64,000 nucleotides of DNA from Geothrix oryzisoli (GCF_022808865.1 NZ_JAKZLB010000003.1:67875-131874), one strand, 5' to 3'; positions 51,786 through 61,240 are shown, counted from the first letter of the stretch. Numbers and translations are program-made. Notes: generated from the sequence alone by a model not told the origin.

Positions 51786-52937
51786 ATGAATCGTTGGCGC
51801 GGCATATCCATCCTTTTGGCAAGTATGGGCTTGGCCTTTCTGCTGGCCTGCGGGGGATCCTCCGGCTCCAGCAGTGGCGCCATGACCGTCCACCTGGTGG
51901 ATGGCCCCATCAGCGGCTATCAGGAGATCAACGTCAACATCCAGACCGTGGAGATCAGCGGCAACGGCGGTTGGATCACCCTCGGAACCCCGAACAAGAC
52001 CTACAACCTGCTGAGCCTCACCGGCGGCGTGAGCGAGCTGCTGGCCTCCGGAGCGACGCTGCCCGCGGGCCACTACCAGCAGATGCGGCTGGTCCTCGGG
52101 TCGGGCAACACCGTGAAGCTGGCGGACGGCAGCGTCCAGCCCCTCACCGTGCCCTCGGGCCTGCAGACGGGCATCAAGCTGATCGTGAGCTTTGACGTGG
52201 CCGCCGGCACCACGAAGGATGTGTGGATCGACTTCGACGCGGCCCACTCCATCCAGGTGGTGCAGGCCGGGGCCTCCAGCCAGTACCTCCTGCGGCCGAC
52301 GGTCTGGGCCTACGACAAGATCGTCACCGGCTCCATCTCCGGGAAGCTGACCGACGCCGCGACCTCGACGGGCCTCGCCGGCGCCGTGGTCTATGCCGAG
52401 ACCCTGGACACGGGCGGGAATCCCCGGATCGCCCGCAGCACGGTCACCGACGCCACCGGGGCCTACACCCTGGACCTCCTGCCGGTGGGCGCCACCTACT
52501 ACGTGGTGAGCCAGCCCGTGCTGGGCACCACCACCCCCAAGGCCTATGACGCCAAGGCCAGCGATGGCTATGCCCTCAGCGGTACCACGCCGGTCTTCAC
52601 TTACAATGCCGCCTTCACCGCGGATGCGGCCACCGGCGGGGTGTCCGGCGGCCTGACGCCCGTGGCCACCAGCAGCCAGAGCGATGCCGTGAACCTGCTC
52701 CAGACCCTGGCCACGCCCACCTCGGGCAGCTTCGCCTTCATCGTGGACAGCACCATGGCCACCGTGGCCACCTCCACCGAGTCCTACGCCTTCGCGACGG
52801 TGCCGGTGGGCCTCTACAGTGTCCAGGCGGTGCGGACCACGCTGAACCTGGATGGCACCACCACGGTGACCTCCTCCACCCTCCAGCCCGCTACCGTGAC
52901 GACCGGGCTCACCGTGACCGTGAACCTGGGGCTCTGA
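51786..52937 (+). CDS. DUF4382-domain lipoprotein, paralogue 2
   Basis: 383 residues. Lipobox in MGLAFLLACGGSSGSSSG, then the same domains in the same order as the protein at 41035: HLVDGPISGYQEINVNIQTVEI, LPAGHYQQMRLVLGSGNTVKL, FDAAHSIQVVQAGAS, VTDATGAYTLDLLPVG, and the shared ending VTVNLGL. The ATG at 51786 has AGGAGG upstream. It lies 159 bp after the last Ehr gene. The near-identical architecture points to duplication or gene conversion; function unknown. Confidence 0.88.
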   Translation: MNRWRGISILLASMGLAFLLACGGSSGSSSGAMTVHLVDGPISGYQEINVNIQTVEISGNGGWITLGTPNKTYNLLSLTGGVSELLASGATLPAGHYQQMRLVLGSGNTVKLADGSVQPLTVPSGLQTGIKLIVSFDVAAGTTKDVWIDFDAAHSIQVVQAGASSQYLLRPTVWAYDKIVTGSISGKLTDAATSTGLAGAVVYAETLDTGGNPRIARSTVTDATGAYTLDLLPVGATYYVVSQPVLGTTTPKAYDAKASDGYALSGTTPVFTYNAAFTADAATGGVSGGLTPVATSSQSDAVNLLQTLATPTSGSFAFIVDSTMATVATSTESYAFATVPVGLYSVQAVRTTLNLDGTTTVTSSTLQPATVTTGLTVTVNLGL

Positions 52938-52957
52938 GCCGGGGAAGAAGGTCCATG

Positions 52958-52983
52958 GGGGCGGTCCGGACAAGGGCCGCCCC
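52958..52983. terminator. hairpin between DUF4382 paralogue 2 and the kinase gene
   Basis: GGGGCGG (52958-52964) pairs with CCGCCCC (52977-52983), 21 bp after the lipoprotein stop, between convergent genes. Confidence 0.5.
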
Positions 52984-52989
52984 TGTGGC

Positions 52990-54528
52990 TCACCCGGCCA
53001 GTCCGGTCAGCACGCTCAGGACCTCCTCGTCCCCGGGCCGCTGGTCGGGGTCCTTGCGGCAGAGCCGTTCGACGAGGTCCACGAGGGCGGCGGGGAGGTC
53101 GGGCCGGAGCGCCGCCAGATCCGGCAGAGGATCCCGCCGGTGCTTGTCGAGGATCTCGAAGGGCGTCTCCCCGTCGAAGGGCGGATGCCCCGCCAGCAGC
53201 TCGAACAGCATGATGCCGAGGGAGTACCGGTCCGCGGCGGGCCCCACCTGGGCTCGGATCTGGGCTTCCGGCGCGGCATAGCGGGGGGTGCCCAGGAAGG
53301 CGTAGGTGGTGGTCAGGGTGTTGGAGTCCACGATCCGGGAGATTCCGAAATCCATCACCTTGGCTTGATCGCCGTCGAAGATCACGTTGCCGGGCTTCAG
53401 GTCGCGGTGGACGATGCCGAGGTGGTGGGCGTGGGCCATGGCCCCGGCAATCTGCAGCGCGAGGCGGTAGAAGGCGGGCAGCGAGGGGGGGCCATCCTCG
53501 CGGAGGGCCTGGTCCAGCCGCCGACCGGAGATGTACTCCATGGCCAGCCAGGGAGGGCCTGCCTCCGGGCCGGGATCCAGCATCCGCACCAGGTTGGGGT
53601 GATCCAGCATGGCGCCGAGTTTCGCCTCCTGCCGGAATCGCCGCAGGAACTCGGGATCATCGTGCCGGTAGGGGTGCAGCAGCTTCAGGGCCACGGGCAG
53701 CTTGGTGGTGCCGTGGCGGGCGAGGTAGGTGCTCGCGAACCCGCCCCGGCCGAGCAGCCGTTCGATCCGGTACGGCCCCAGCTGTTCGGGGTCGCCGAAG
53801 GAGGAGGATTCGGGCGGGCGTCTCCGGCGCCGGAGGAGCAGCCAGGCGCCGGCCACGGCCAGGGAGAGGCCGACGGCCCATCGCAGACGGGAAGCGGGTG
53901 CCGGGGTGCCCTGGGGGGCTGCCGCGGGGGTGGGAAGGGTGGCTTGGGCCGGAGCGGAGGTGGCCTGGTCCGGGCTGCGGGGCGGGGGGGGGTCCCGCCG
54001 AGGGGGCGGCGGGTTCCTGGTCGCGGCGGCCGGGCCCCCTTCCCGGGATGGTCCGGGCGCGGGAACCGGTGTTGGGTCCGCAGGGGTCGGGGCGGGCTGG
54101 CTTTGGGCCGGGGGCACCGCCACGGGCTTCGACGGCGCTGGAACCGGGTCGGGGTCCTTCGGGGGCGGGACGGCCTGGGCCTTCTGGCTGAGGCGGTGGG
54201 CGAGGGCCTCCCGCGCCGCGTTGGGTTCCCGCTGGTGGGCTGCGCGGTCCAGGGCCGCATGGGCGGCTTCGGTTTCTCCCAGCTCGATGAGGCAGCGGGC
54301 CAGATGGGTGTAGGGCGCGTAGTCGTTGAGCAGGTTGTTGCCGTAGATGACGATCCGCGTGGCCGAGGCCGGCCGCAGCTCGATCGCCCGGCGGAAGGCG
54401 GCGGCGGCCGTCTGCCATTGTCCCTGCCGCTCGGCATCCAGGCCGTCCTGATAGGCGGCATAGAAGGTGGGCTGGCTCTGGGCCGCCAGCAGGGGTGCGA
54501 GGCCGAGCATGAGCGCACTCCGGCGCAT
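52990..54528 (-). CDS. membrane Ser/Thr protein kinase with exported TPR-like N-terminus
   Basis: 512 residues. N-terminal signal-like segment (1-16), a TPR-like helical region (about 20-110, WQTAAAAFRRAIELRP, LARCLIELGETEAAHAALDRA), a Pro-rich linker (120-222), one membrane helix (about 223-242) and a C-terminal Hanks-type kinase (262-512). Kinase motifs are complete: GRGGFASTYLA, VALKLL, HRDLKPGN, DFGIS, GTPRYAAPE. This places the sensor part outside and the kinase inside, the reverse domain order of PknB-type kinases. It starts 1 bp after the FadL-like gene stop. Confidence 0.9.
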   Translation of the reverse strand: MRRSALMLGLAPLLAAQSQPTFYAAYQDGLDAERQGQWQTAAAAFRRAIELRPASATRIVIYGNNLLNDYAPYTHLARCLIELGETEAAHAALDRAAHQREPNAAREALAHRLSQKAQAVPPPKDPDPVPAPSKPVAVPPAQSQPAPTPADPTPVPAPGPSREGGPAAATRNPPPPRRDPPPPRSPDQATSAPAQATLPTPAAAPQGTPAPASRLRWAVGLSLAVAGAWLLLRRRRRPPESSSFGDPEQLGPYRIERLLGRGGFASTYLARHGTTKLPVALKLLHPYRHDDPEFLRRFRQEAKLGAMLDHPNLVRMLDPGPEAGPPWLAMEYISGRRLDQALREDGPPSLPAFYRLALQIAGAMAHAHHLGIVHRDLKPGNVIFDGDQAKVMDFGISRIVDSNTLTTTYAFLGTPRYAAPEAQIRAQVGPAADRYSLGIMLFELLAGHPPFDGETPFEILDKHRRDPLPDLAALRPDLPAALVDLVERLCRKDPDQRPGDEEVLSVLTGLAG

Positions 54529-54529
54529 C

Positions 54530-55921
54530 TCAGTCCCCCACGAAGAGGTGGCGCAGGACCCGTTCCAGGGGCTTGCGGTCGAACTGGATGATGGCCGAGA
54601 GGTCCAGCCGGTGTTCGCGGATGCGCTCGGTGCCCAGGGAGGTGGAGCCGATGCGGGACAGGATCTGATCCACGTCGAGGGCCTTCGAGACCCGGCGGTT
54701 GGACCAGCCGTACCGGTAGGCGACATCCAGGCCGAGGGGCCCCTGCTTGAGTCCGGTCCCGAGGGCGACCCGGTACATGACGCGCTGGAGGCCGGTGGCG
54801 GCGTCGACCACGGGCTGGGGTTCCCGGCTGATGCCCGCCCGGAGGGGGATCACAGTGCCGTTGGAGGTGATGTGGAGGTACTCGGTCCCGAGGTGCAGGT
54901 CCGTGGCATTGGGGGTCCGGTCGCCCTTGTCGAAGTCGAAGAAGCTCTGGCCATTGAGCCGGGGGGAGTCGGACATGTAGCGGGTGGTGGACCACAGGGT
55001 GTGGGAGAGGTCCGCCGTGATCAGCCACTGGTCCGTGGGGCGGTAGGCGTAGCCCAGGCCGGTGCCCGATGGCCAGTGGAGACCCGTGCTCATGGGGGAT
55101 CCCGTGAAGCCGCCGCGGGGGAGGTTGGTGGCCAGTTGGGTCGCGAACGTGTAGTCGGCATGGAAGCCGGTGCGGTGGACGATCCCGAAGCTCCAGGTGG
55201 GCCAGCGCCAGATGAGCCCGAGGTTGAAGTTCTCGCCGTCCATGGCATTCCCCTGCTGGAAGGTCGCCACGGTCTGCGTCGTGCCCGTGGTGCGCAGGCT
55301 GGTGGAGACGAGATCCCAGCGCCCGCGCCACTGGTTGTACGAGAACCCCAGCAGGATGCGCTGGGACACTTCGTAGGCTGCGGCCAGGGAGTAGAGATCG
55401 ATCTGGCCGGTCTGGGTGATGTCCTGGACCAGCAGGGAGGGGGATCCGGAGGTGGTGAGCGGGGATTCCGTGAGGGTGCGGTGGCTGTGGTCGGTCAGGG
55501 CCAGGGCGCGCTGGATGGACAGCTGCAGCACCAGGTTCCGCCCGGCCACCTGCAGGGGTGCGGTGGCGGAGATGAAGAGGGGATCGAAGCGGGTGCTGCT
55601 GACGAGGGAATCGCTCACGGCCAGGATGCGGCCCTGGCTGGAGGTCTCGAAGTCCTCGTAGCTCACGGAGCGCTGGGTCCCCCGGGCCACGAAGCTGACC
55701 TCGGGATGGAGGAGCTGCGCCAGGCCGGCAGGATTGAAGGACACCGCCGTCGCATCGTCGGCCACGGCGATGAAGGCGCCGCCCAGTCCCATGGCGCGGG
55801 CGCCGGCGCCCTGAACGGTGAAGTTGGTGCGGGACTGCTCGGAGATCAGGGTGCCGATGGGAGTCTGCGCCCGCAGAAACCCGGACCCCCCCGCCGCGAG
55901 AAGCAGGCAGGGAAGGAGCAT
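54530..55921 (-). CDS. FadL/OMPP1-like outer-membrane protein
   Basis: About 463 residues. Signal peptide-like start (MLLPCLLLAAGGSGFLRAQ), then the OMPP1/FadL/TodX signature region GARAMGLGGAFIAVADDATAVSFNPAGLAQL and a long beta-barrel. A hydrophobic-substrate channel is likely. The start is uncertain: ATG at 55921 is given, but GTG at 55951 is also possible; neither has a good ribosome site. It lies between the DUF535 gene and the kinase gene on the same strand. Confidence 0.85.
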   Translation of the reverse strand: MLLPCLLLAAGGSGFLRAQTPIGTLISEQSRTNFTVQGAGARAMGLGGAFIAVADDATAVSFNPAGLAQLLHPEVSFVARGTQRSVSYEDFETSSQGRILAVSDSLVSSTRFDPLFISATAPLQVAGRNLVLQLSIQRALALTDHSHRTLTESPLTTSGSPSLLVQDITQTGQIDLYSLAAAYEVSQRILLGFSYNQWRGRWDLVSTSLRTTGTTQTVATFQQGNAMDGENFNLGLIWRWPTWSFGIVHRTGFHADYTFATQLATNLPRGGFTGSPMSTGLHWPSGTGLGYAYRPTDQWLITADLSHTLWSTTRYMSDSPRLNGQSFFDFDKGDRTPNATDLHLGTEYLHITSNGTVIPLRAGISREPQPVVDAATGLQRVMYRVALGTGLKQGPLGLDVAYRYGWSNRRVSKALDVDQILSRIGSTSLGTERIREHRLDLSAIIQFDRKPLERVLRHLFVGD

Positions 55922-56013
55922 CTGGCAGCGGCCGAAGGAGGAGGACTTCACTCGTACATCATGCCTGTATCCAGGAACGGCGGGAACCAGGGCCGCTGGG
56001 CCTTCCGGGCGGA

Positions 56014-56934
56014 TCAGGAGGAGGTGAGGACCGTCCGGATTTGCCGGGACAGGTCGTCCAGGAACTGGTAGCGCTTGGTGTACATCGAGCGCTTGTTGGG
56101 CTTGATGTCCTCTGCGGTCCTGCGCGGCGCCTTGATCGGCAGCTGGTACCAACCATCTTCCCGGCGCACTCCGCTGGACTCCCGCCAGAGCTCATCGTAG
56201 TCGAATAGGATCTTCTTGCCCGGCCCCAGGAGCCGGCCCCGCGCGACGTGAATGCCGTTGCCCACTCCGAGCAGGCTGGCCACCCGAAGGGACCGGGTGA
56301 TCTCCTGCGCCACGAAGACCATCAGGGCCTTGGGCCGGAGCCCATGCATGGCCTTGGTCGCGAGCTTGATGGTCTCCTCGTCGCCGCCCTTCCGGCCCTG
56401 GAGGGCGCCGAGGTAGCAGCACCATCCGGCGGCCTGGTGTTCGAGGGAGTAGGCGAACGAGCTGATGGCTCCGGGAATGCCCTCCAGCTCGAGGAAGACC
56501 CCGATCTCGCCTTCCTTGCGGAACTGGGGGTCCGCCCGCATCAGGAGGCGCAGGGTGCCCGCCTTTTCCAGCGGGATGCGCGCCAGCAGGAGGCCCTCCT
56601 CCCGGAGCATGGCCTGCTGGAACGCCCCGCCTTTGGCGTTCACGAAGATGTAGGTGTCGCGGATGACCTTGAAGCGCTTGGCCCAGTCCCACCGGCGGGA
56701 CATGTAGGTTCCCATGGGGCGGAAGGCCAGCCTTGGGCTGGCGGCCACGAAGGGGCGGACGACCGGCTCATCGAGAAAGGCGAACCAGCCCTGAACGGAG
56801 GCTTCCCGGAGGATCGCCAGGGCGGCCCAGCGGAGGTGGCGCTTGATCTTCTTCCGCTCTTCAGGGCGGGCTTCGTAGGCCTGGGTGCTGTAGTGCCAGG
56901 CCTTTCTGGAAACCAGGATGTAGCTTCGGATCAC
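56014..56934 (-). CDS. DUF535 (VirK/YbjX-like) protein
   Basis: 306 residues with the DUF535 pattern: GWFAFLDEPVVRPFVAASPRL, FLELEGIPGAISSFAYSL, CCYLGALQGRKG, IKLATKAMHGLRPKALMVFVAQEI and YDELWRESSG. Cytoplasmic, with no signal. Biochemical role unknown; homologues are linked to envelope or virulence functions in enterobacteria. The GTG start (56934) overlaps the gdhA stop as GTGA, so translation is coupled to gdhA. Confidence 0.88.
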   Translation of the reverse strand: MIRSYILVSRKAWHYSTQAYEARPEERKKIKRHLRWAALAILREASVQGWFAFLDEPVVRPFVAASPRLAFRPMGTYMSRRWDWAKRFKVIRDTYIFVNAKGGAFQQAMLREEGLLLARIPLEKAGTLRLLMRADPQFRKEGEIGVFLELEGIPGAISSFAYSLEHQAAGWCCYLGALQGRKGGDEETIKLATKAMHGLRPKALMVFVAQEITRSLRVASLLGVGNGIHVARGRLLGPGKKILFDYDELWRESSGVRREDGWYQLPIKAPRRTAEDIKPNKRSMYTKRYQFLDDLSRQIRTVLTSS

Positions 56935-58184
56935 GCGTAGAAACCGCGGTACTTCATGGCCTGGGCCACGCGATCCAGGGCCAGGATGTAGGCGCCGATG
57001 CGGGGGTTGGTCTTGTACTTGTCCGTGGTGGCGAAGGTGGCCTGGAAGGCGTGGGTCATGTAGTCCACCAGGCGCTCGTTGACTTCGCGCTCCCGCCAGT
57101 AGAAGCCCTGGCGGTTCTGCACCCACTCGAAGTAGCTGACGGTGACGCCGCCCACGTTGGCCAGAATGTCGGGCACCACGAGCACGCCGTGCTCCAGCAG
57201 GATGGGGTCGGCTTCGGGGGTGGTGGGGCCGTTGGCGCCCTCCACGATGACCTTGGCCCGCACCTGGGCGGCATTGGATTCGGTGATCTGGTTCTCCGAG
57301 GCCGCGGGCACGAGGATGTCCACCGGATGGGTCAGGAGGGTCGCGGGATCGAGCGGTTCCGCGCCCTTGAAGCCGACGACGGTGCGGGTTTCGGCCACGT
57401 GCTTGAGCAGGGCGTGGATGTCCAGGCCCCGGTCGTTCTTGATGGCGCCCTGGATGTCGCCGATGGCCACGATGCGGGCCCCGGCCTCATGCAGGAGGCG
57501 CGAGGCCTGGCTGCCCACGTTGCCGAAGCCCTGCACGGCCACCGTGGCGCCGGCCAGGGGCTTGCCCAGGCGCTGCATGGCCTCCCGGGCGGTGATGAGG
57601 ATGCCGCGGCCCGTGGCCTCGTTGCGGCCGAGGCTGCCGCCGAGGCCCAGGGGCTTCCCGGTGACCACCGCGTTCTCGGTCTGGCGGACGTGCATGGAGT
57701 AGGTGTCCAGCACCCAGGCCATGGTCTGGGCGTCCGTGCCCATGTCGGGGGCCGGCACATCGCGGTCGGGACCGATGATGTCCATGATCTCGGCGATATA
57801 GCGGCGCGTGAGGCGCTCCTTCTCCCCCAGGCTCAGCTTGGTGGGATCGCACACGATGCCGCCCTTGCCGCCGCCGAAGGGCACATCCACCACGGCGCAC
57901 TTCCAGGTCATCCAGGCGGCGAGGGCCTTCACTTCGTCGAGGGTCACGTTCATGTCGTAGCGGATGCCGCCCTTGGCGGGGCCGCGGGCGATGTTGTGCT
58001 GCACCCGGTAGCCGGTGAAGACCTCCCACTGACCGTTGTCCATGAGCACCGGCAGGCTCACGATCATCGACCGGCTGGGAGCCATGAAGACCTTGAAGAG
58101 CGCGTCATCCAGGCCGTACAGCTGGGAGGCGACCCGCAGGCGGGCCTGCATGGCTTCAAAGGCGTTGGTCTGGTCGGTCGGCAT
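56931..58184 (-). CDS. gdhA: glutamate dehydrogenase
   Basis: 417 residues, hexameric Glu/Leu/Phe/Val dehydrogenase family. GPAKGGIRY, WKCAVVDVPFGGGKGGI with catalytic Lys, PAPDMGTD, the Rossmann motif VAVQGFGNVGSQASRLLHEAG and EGANGPTTPEAD are present. Interconverts glutamate and 2-oxoglutarate plus ammonia; coenzyme choice not determined. The ATG at 58184 has AGGAG nine bases upstream; the ATG three codons earlier abuts that site. It lies 12 bp after rsfS. Confidence 0.95.
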   Translation of the reverse strand: MPTDQTNAFEAMQARLRVASQLYGLDDALFKVFMAPSRSMIVSLPVLMDNGQWEVFTGYRVQHNIARGPAKGGIRYDMNVTLDEVKALAAWMTWKCAVVDVPFGGGKGGIVCDPTKLSLGEKERLTRRYIAEIMDIIGPDRDVPAPDMGTDAQTMAWVLDTYSMHVRQTENAVVTGKPLGLGGSLGRNEATGRGILITAREAMQRLGKPLAGATVAVQGFGNVGSQASRLLHEAGARIVAIGDIQGAIKNDRGLDIHALLKHVAETRTVVGFKGAEPLDPATLLTHPVDILVPAASENQITESNAAQVRAKVIVEGANGPTTPEADPILLEHGVLVVPDILANVGGVTVSYFEWVQNRQGFYWREREVNERLVDYMTHAFQATFATTDKYKTNPRIGAYILALDRVAQAMKYRGFYA

Positions 58185-58196
58185 GGAGGTCATCTC

Positions 58197-58571
58197 CTAC
58201 GGACGGGCGTCGGATGCGGGATGGGTCTCGGGGGGCAGCTCCAGCTCACGGCCGGCGCCCCAGAGCCCCTCGAGGTTGTAGTGGCGGCGGGTGTCCTCGT
58301 CCATGACGTGGACGACCAGGTTGCCGTAGTCGAGCAGCACCCAGTTGCCGTTGGCTTCGCCCTCGCGGGAGATGGGATGCTCGCCGGCCAGCTTGAGGGC
58401 GTCCTCGATGGACTCGGCGATGGCGCGGTTCTGGCGGTCGCTGCCCCCGCTCATGAAGGCGAACACATCCGTGAAGCTGGCGATGTCCTTCACGTCCACG
58501 AGTCGGATGCGGAAGGCTTTCTTGGACCGGGCGGCGTCGACGACGGTCGCGAGCCGGGAATCAAGGGTCAT
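58197..58571 (-). CDS. rsfS: ribosome silencing factor RsfS
   Basis: 124 residues. Family segments AFRIRLVDVKDIASFTDVFAFMSGGSDRQNRAIAESIED and NWVLLDYGNLVVHVMDEDTRRHYNLEGLWG are present. Binds L14 and blocks 30S joining when nutrients are short. It follows nadD by 17 bp, the widely conserved nadD-rsfS arrangement. Confidence 0.95.
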   Translation of the reverse strand: MTLDSRLATVVDAARSKKAFRIRLVDVKDIASFTDVFAFMSGGSDRQNRAIAESIEDALKLAGEHPISREGEANGNWVLLDYGNLVVHVMDEDTRRHYNLEGLWGAGRELELPPETHPASDARP

Positions 58572-58588
58572 GCGGGCTCCAGAGCAGG

Positions 58589-59203
58589 CTAACGATACAG
58601 GTTTTCGGCGCGGATGGCAGCCAGAACTTGGGCTGGGATGCCGGCGGGATCCTCGGCAGGATCCGCCGCCAGGCGGTGCCGGAGGTCGGTGGAGGCGAGG
58701 TCGGTTTCGGTCGAGGGCAGCCAGACCAGCTCGCCGGGCCCCCCGGACCAGGCGGATACGACCTGGAGTCCCGGAATGCCTGGAACCTCGGTGGGGGCGC
58801 CGGGCCTCCGGCCCACGGCCAGGGAGGCCAGCTCGAGGATCCGCTCCGGGCGGCGCCAGGCGGCGAAGCCCGCCAGCTGGTCGCTGCCCATGACGAGGAT
58901 CCAGGCCGTGCCGGGCTCAAGGGAGGCCAGCGTCTCCAAGGTGTCCACCGTGTAGCTGGTGCCGCCGCGCGCCACCTCCGCCCGCTCCACCTTGCAGCGG
59001 GCGTCGAAGGCACGGAGAGCCTCGGTCAGCAGGTGCAGGCGCGTCTCGGCCCCCGGGCCGCCCGGATCGGGCTTGTGGGGGCTGAGGGCCGTGGGCACGA
59101 AGCGCAGCTCGTCCAGGTCCAGGTGCTCCAGGGCGAGGCGCGCCAAGCGCAGGTGCCCCTCATGCGGAGGGTTGAAAGCCCCACCGAGCAGGCCGACGCG
59201 CAC
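58589..59203 (-). CDS. nadD: nicotinate-nucleotide adenylyltransferase
   Basis: NAD synthesis: adenylates nicotinate mononucleotide. 204 residues, with [15 protein letters not shown] (HxGH) at the N-terminus, [11 protein letters not shown], and the C-terminal [16 protein letters not shown] (ISSTxxR-like). The start is GTG at 59203 and shares one base with the obg stop codon. Confidence 0.94.
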   Translation of the reverse strand: MRVGLLGGAFNPPHEGHLRLARLALEHLDLDELRFVPTALSPHKPDPGGPGAETRLHLLTEALRAFDARCKVERAEVARGGTSYTVDTLETLASLEPGTAWILVMGSDQLAGFAAWRRPERILELASLAVGRRPGAPTEVPGIPGLQVVSAWSGGPGELVWLPSTETDLASTDLRHRLAADPAEDPAGIPAQVLAAIRAENLYR

Positions 59204-60252
59204 TACCAGACCTCGTCCTTGGGCACGGCTTCTTTCTGTCCGGCCAGGATCTTCAGGGCATCGTCGACCGCGAAGGCCAGCTCGCGGAGCCCTTCGCCCG
59301 TGACCCCCGAGATGAAGACGGGCTTCTGCCCCCGGTCGGCGCAGATGGCTTCGAAGGCGGTCCGGCGCGCCTCGTCCTGGAGGGCGTCGAGCTTGGTGCC
59401 CACCAGCCAGCGGGGCTTGGCGGCGAGCACGGGGCTGAAGGCCAGCACCTCGCCCTCGATGACCCGGACGGCCTCGGCGGGCTCGGTGATGGGATCCGAC
59501 AGGTCCACCAGGTGCAGCAGCATGCGGGTGCGTTCCACATGGCGCAGGAACTGGATGCCCAGGCCCGCGCCGTCCGCGGCGCCTTCGATGAGGCCCGGGA
59601 TGTCGGCGATGACCCAGCTGTCCATGATGTCGCCGCCGAAGCGGTCCAGGCTCACCACGCCGAGCTGGGGCTCCAGGGTGGTGAAGGGGTAGTCGGCGAT
59701 CTTGGGCCGGGCGGCGCTGAGGCGGCTCACCAGGGTGCTCTTGCCGGCGTTGGGGAAGCCCACCAGGCCCACGTCCGCAATGAGTTTCAGCTCCAGGTCG
59801 AGGGCGCGCTCTTCGCCTTCCTCGCCGGGCTGGTGGTGGCGCGGGGTGCGGTTGGTGGAGCTCTTGAAGTTCGTGTTGCCCAGGCCGCCGCGGCCACCGC
59901 GGGCCACGCAGACGGATTCGCCGTCCGCCAGCAGCTCCGCCAGCACCTCGCCGGTCTCGCCATCCTTCACCACGGTGCCGAGGGGCACTTCCAGGGTGAT
60001 GTCGAGGCCATCCTTGCCATGGCGCATGCAGCCCTCGCCCTGGCGGCCGCGCTCGGCGGCGAAGTCGCGCTTGTGGCGGTAGGGGTTGAGGGTGTTCAGG
60101 GCCCGATTGGCCCGGATGAAGATGGAGCCGCCCTTGCCGCCGTCGCCGCCGTCGGGCCCGCCCTCGGGGGCGAACTTCTCGCGGCGGAAGCTCATGGCGC
60201 CGGAACCCCCGTGACCGGCGGCGACGCGGAGCTGGACGTAGTCAAGGAACAT
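59203..60252 (-). CDS. obg: GTPase ObgE/CgtA
   Basis: 349 residues. Gly-rich Obg fold ([30 protein letters not shown]), then the G domain with [12 protein letters not shown] (G1), [16 protein letters not shown] (G3) and GTKLDAL (G4). Acts in 50S assembly and the stringent response. Short C-terminus; no separate OCT domain is seen. Follows rpmA, the usual rplU-rpmA-obg order. Confidence 0.96.
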   Translation of the reverse strand: MFLDYVQLRVAAGHGGSGAMSFRREKFAPEGGPDGGDGGKGGSIFIRANRALNTLNPYRHKRDFAAERGRQGEGCMRHGKDGLDITLEVPLGTVVKDGETGEVLAELLADGESVCVARGGRGGLGNTNFKSSTNRTPRHHQPGEEGEERALDLELKLIADVGLVGFPNAGKSTLVSRLSAARPKIADYPFTTLEPQLGVVSLDRFGGDIMDSWVIADIPGLIEGAADGAGLGIQFLRHVERTRMLLHLVDLSDPITEPAEAVRVIEGEVLAFSPVLAAKPRWLVGTKLDALQDEARRTAFEAICADRGQKPVFISGVTGEGLRELAFAVDDALKILAGQKEAVPKDEVW

Positions 60253-60286
60253 GGTGGGGGGTCACTTCAGGAAAGGGGTGGAATAA

Positions 60287-60362
60287 GCACAGGCCGGGCT
60301 CCGCCCGGCCTGTGCGAGGGGGCCCCGGGGATGTGCGCGCAGCGCAGACCCCCCGGACAACA
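60287..60362 (-). repeat. post-stop element, copy 4 (after rpmA)
   Basis: In gene sense: TGATGTTGTCCGGGG from the stop codon, the GCGCTGCGCGCACATCCCC core, then a perfect 13-bp hairpin GCACAGGCCGGGC/GCCCGGCCTGTGC (60287-60315, loop 3). Confidence 0.8.
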
Positions 60363-60623
60363 TCAACCCTCGATGGGATCGATGTGGATGAAGCGGCCGG
60401 ACTGGCCCTTGTCCTGGAACCGCACCTTGCCGTCGATCTTGGCAAAGAGGGTGTGGTCCTTGCCCATGCCGACGTTGATGCCGGCCTTGAACTTGGTGCC
60501 GCGCTGGCGGACGAGGATGGAACCGCCGGGGACGACTTCCCCGCCGAACTCCTTCACGCCGAGGCGCTGGGAATGGGAATCACGACCGTTGCGGCTGGAA
60601 CCGACGCCTTTTTTATGAGCCAT
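60363..60623 (-). CDS. rpmA: 50S ribosomal protein L27
   Basis: 86 residues, full length. [24 protein letters not shown] and the [20 protein letters not shown] block are diagnostic. Binds 23S rRNA near the peptidyl-transferase centre. Downstream of rplU and upstream of obg; both its own stop and that of rplU are followed by post-stop elements. Confidence 0.98.
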   Translation of the reverse strand: MAHKKGVGSSRNGRDSHSQRLGVKEFGGEVVPGGSILVRQRGTKFKAGINVGMGKDHTLFAKIDGKVRFQDKGQSGRFIHIDPIEG

Positions 60624-60667
60624 GGAAGAACCTCTTCAAAATCAGGATTCGTGAATGGGGGGAAGGA

Positions 60668-60742
60668 TGCGGGTGCGGGCTTGGCCCGGGCGAGCATCGG
60701 GGGTCCGGGGGTGTGCGCGCAGCGCGGGATCCCCGGAGAGCA
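60668..60742 (-). repeat. post-stop element, copy 5 (after rplU)
   Basis: In gene sense: TGATGCTCTCCGGGG from the stop, the GCGCTGCGCGCACACCCCCGG core, then an imperfect GCCCGGGC-type hairpin. It sits inside an operon (before rpmA), so it is unlikely to be a complete terminator here. Confidence 0.75.
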
Positions 60743-61054
60743 TCATCCCTTGATGGCCTTGATGCGGACCTCGGTGTAACCCTGGCGGTGGCCCTGGGTG
60801 CGCTGGTAGGTGGTGGTCTTCTTCTTCTTGAAGATGATCACCTTCTTGGCGCGGTCGTGGGTGATGACCTCGGCCTCGACCTTGGCGCCCTTCACGATGG
60901 GCTGGCCCACCTTCAGGTCCCCGTCGTTGTCGATGAGCAGCACATCCTCGAAGGTCACGGCCTGCTTGGGATCCTTCTCCAGGAGCTCCACCCGGAGGAT
61001 GTCGCCCTCGGCGACGCGGTACTGCTTCCCGCCGGTCTTGATGATTGCGAACAT
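60743..61054 (-). CDS. rplU: 50S ribosomal protein L21
   Basis: 103 residues. MFAIIKTGGKQYRVAEGDILRVE, VITHDRAKKVIIFKKKKTTTYQRTQGHRQ and YTEVRIKAI are diagnostic. First gene of the rplU-rpmA-obg-nadD-rsfS-gdhA series. A sigma70-like promoter lies 80 bp upstream. Confidence 0.98.
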   Translation of the reverse strand: MFAIIKTGGKQYRVAEGDILRVELLEKDPKQAVTFEDVLLIDNDGDLKVGQPIVKGAKVEAEVITHDRAKKVIIFKKKKTTTYQRTQGHRQGYTEVRIKAIKG

Positions 61055-61134
61055 GGAAACCTCTTTGATTGGGGCGTGTGGGCGGCAGTCCATCGGACGC
61101 GCTTGGGGGGCCCACGGCCAGGGCAAGGCCCATC

Positions 61135-61163
61135 AGTATGCGGGGAAAGTCCTGTCGCCTCAA
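61135..61163 (-). promoter_or_regulatory. rplU: sigma70-like promoter of the rplU operon
   Basis: On the minus strand TTGAGG (61163-61158) and CATACT (61140-61135) are separated by exactly 17 bp. The expected start of transcription is about 70 bp upstream of rplU. Confidence 0.65.
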
Positions 61164-61240
61164 GGGAAATTCATGAAGCAAGGGGGATTGGGTTCCAGAT
61201 ACCGGCCCGGGGATGGGATGATCGGGGGCCGGAGATTCCC

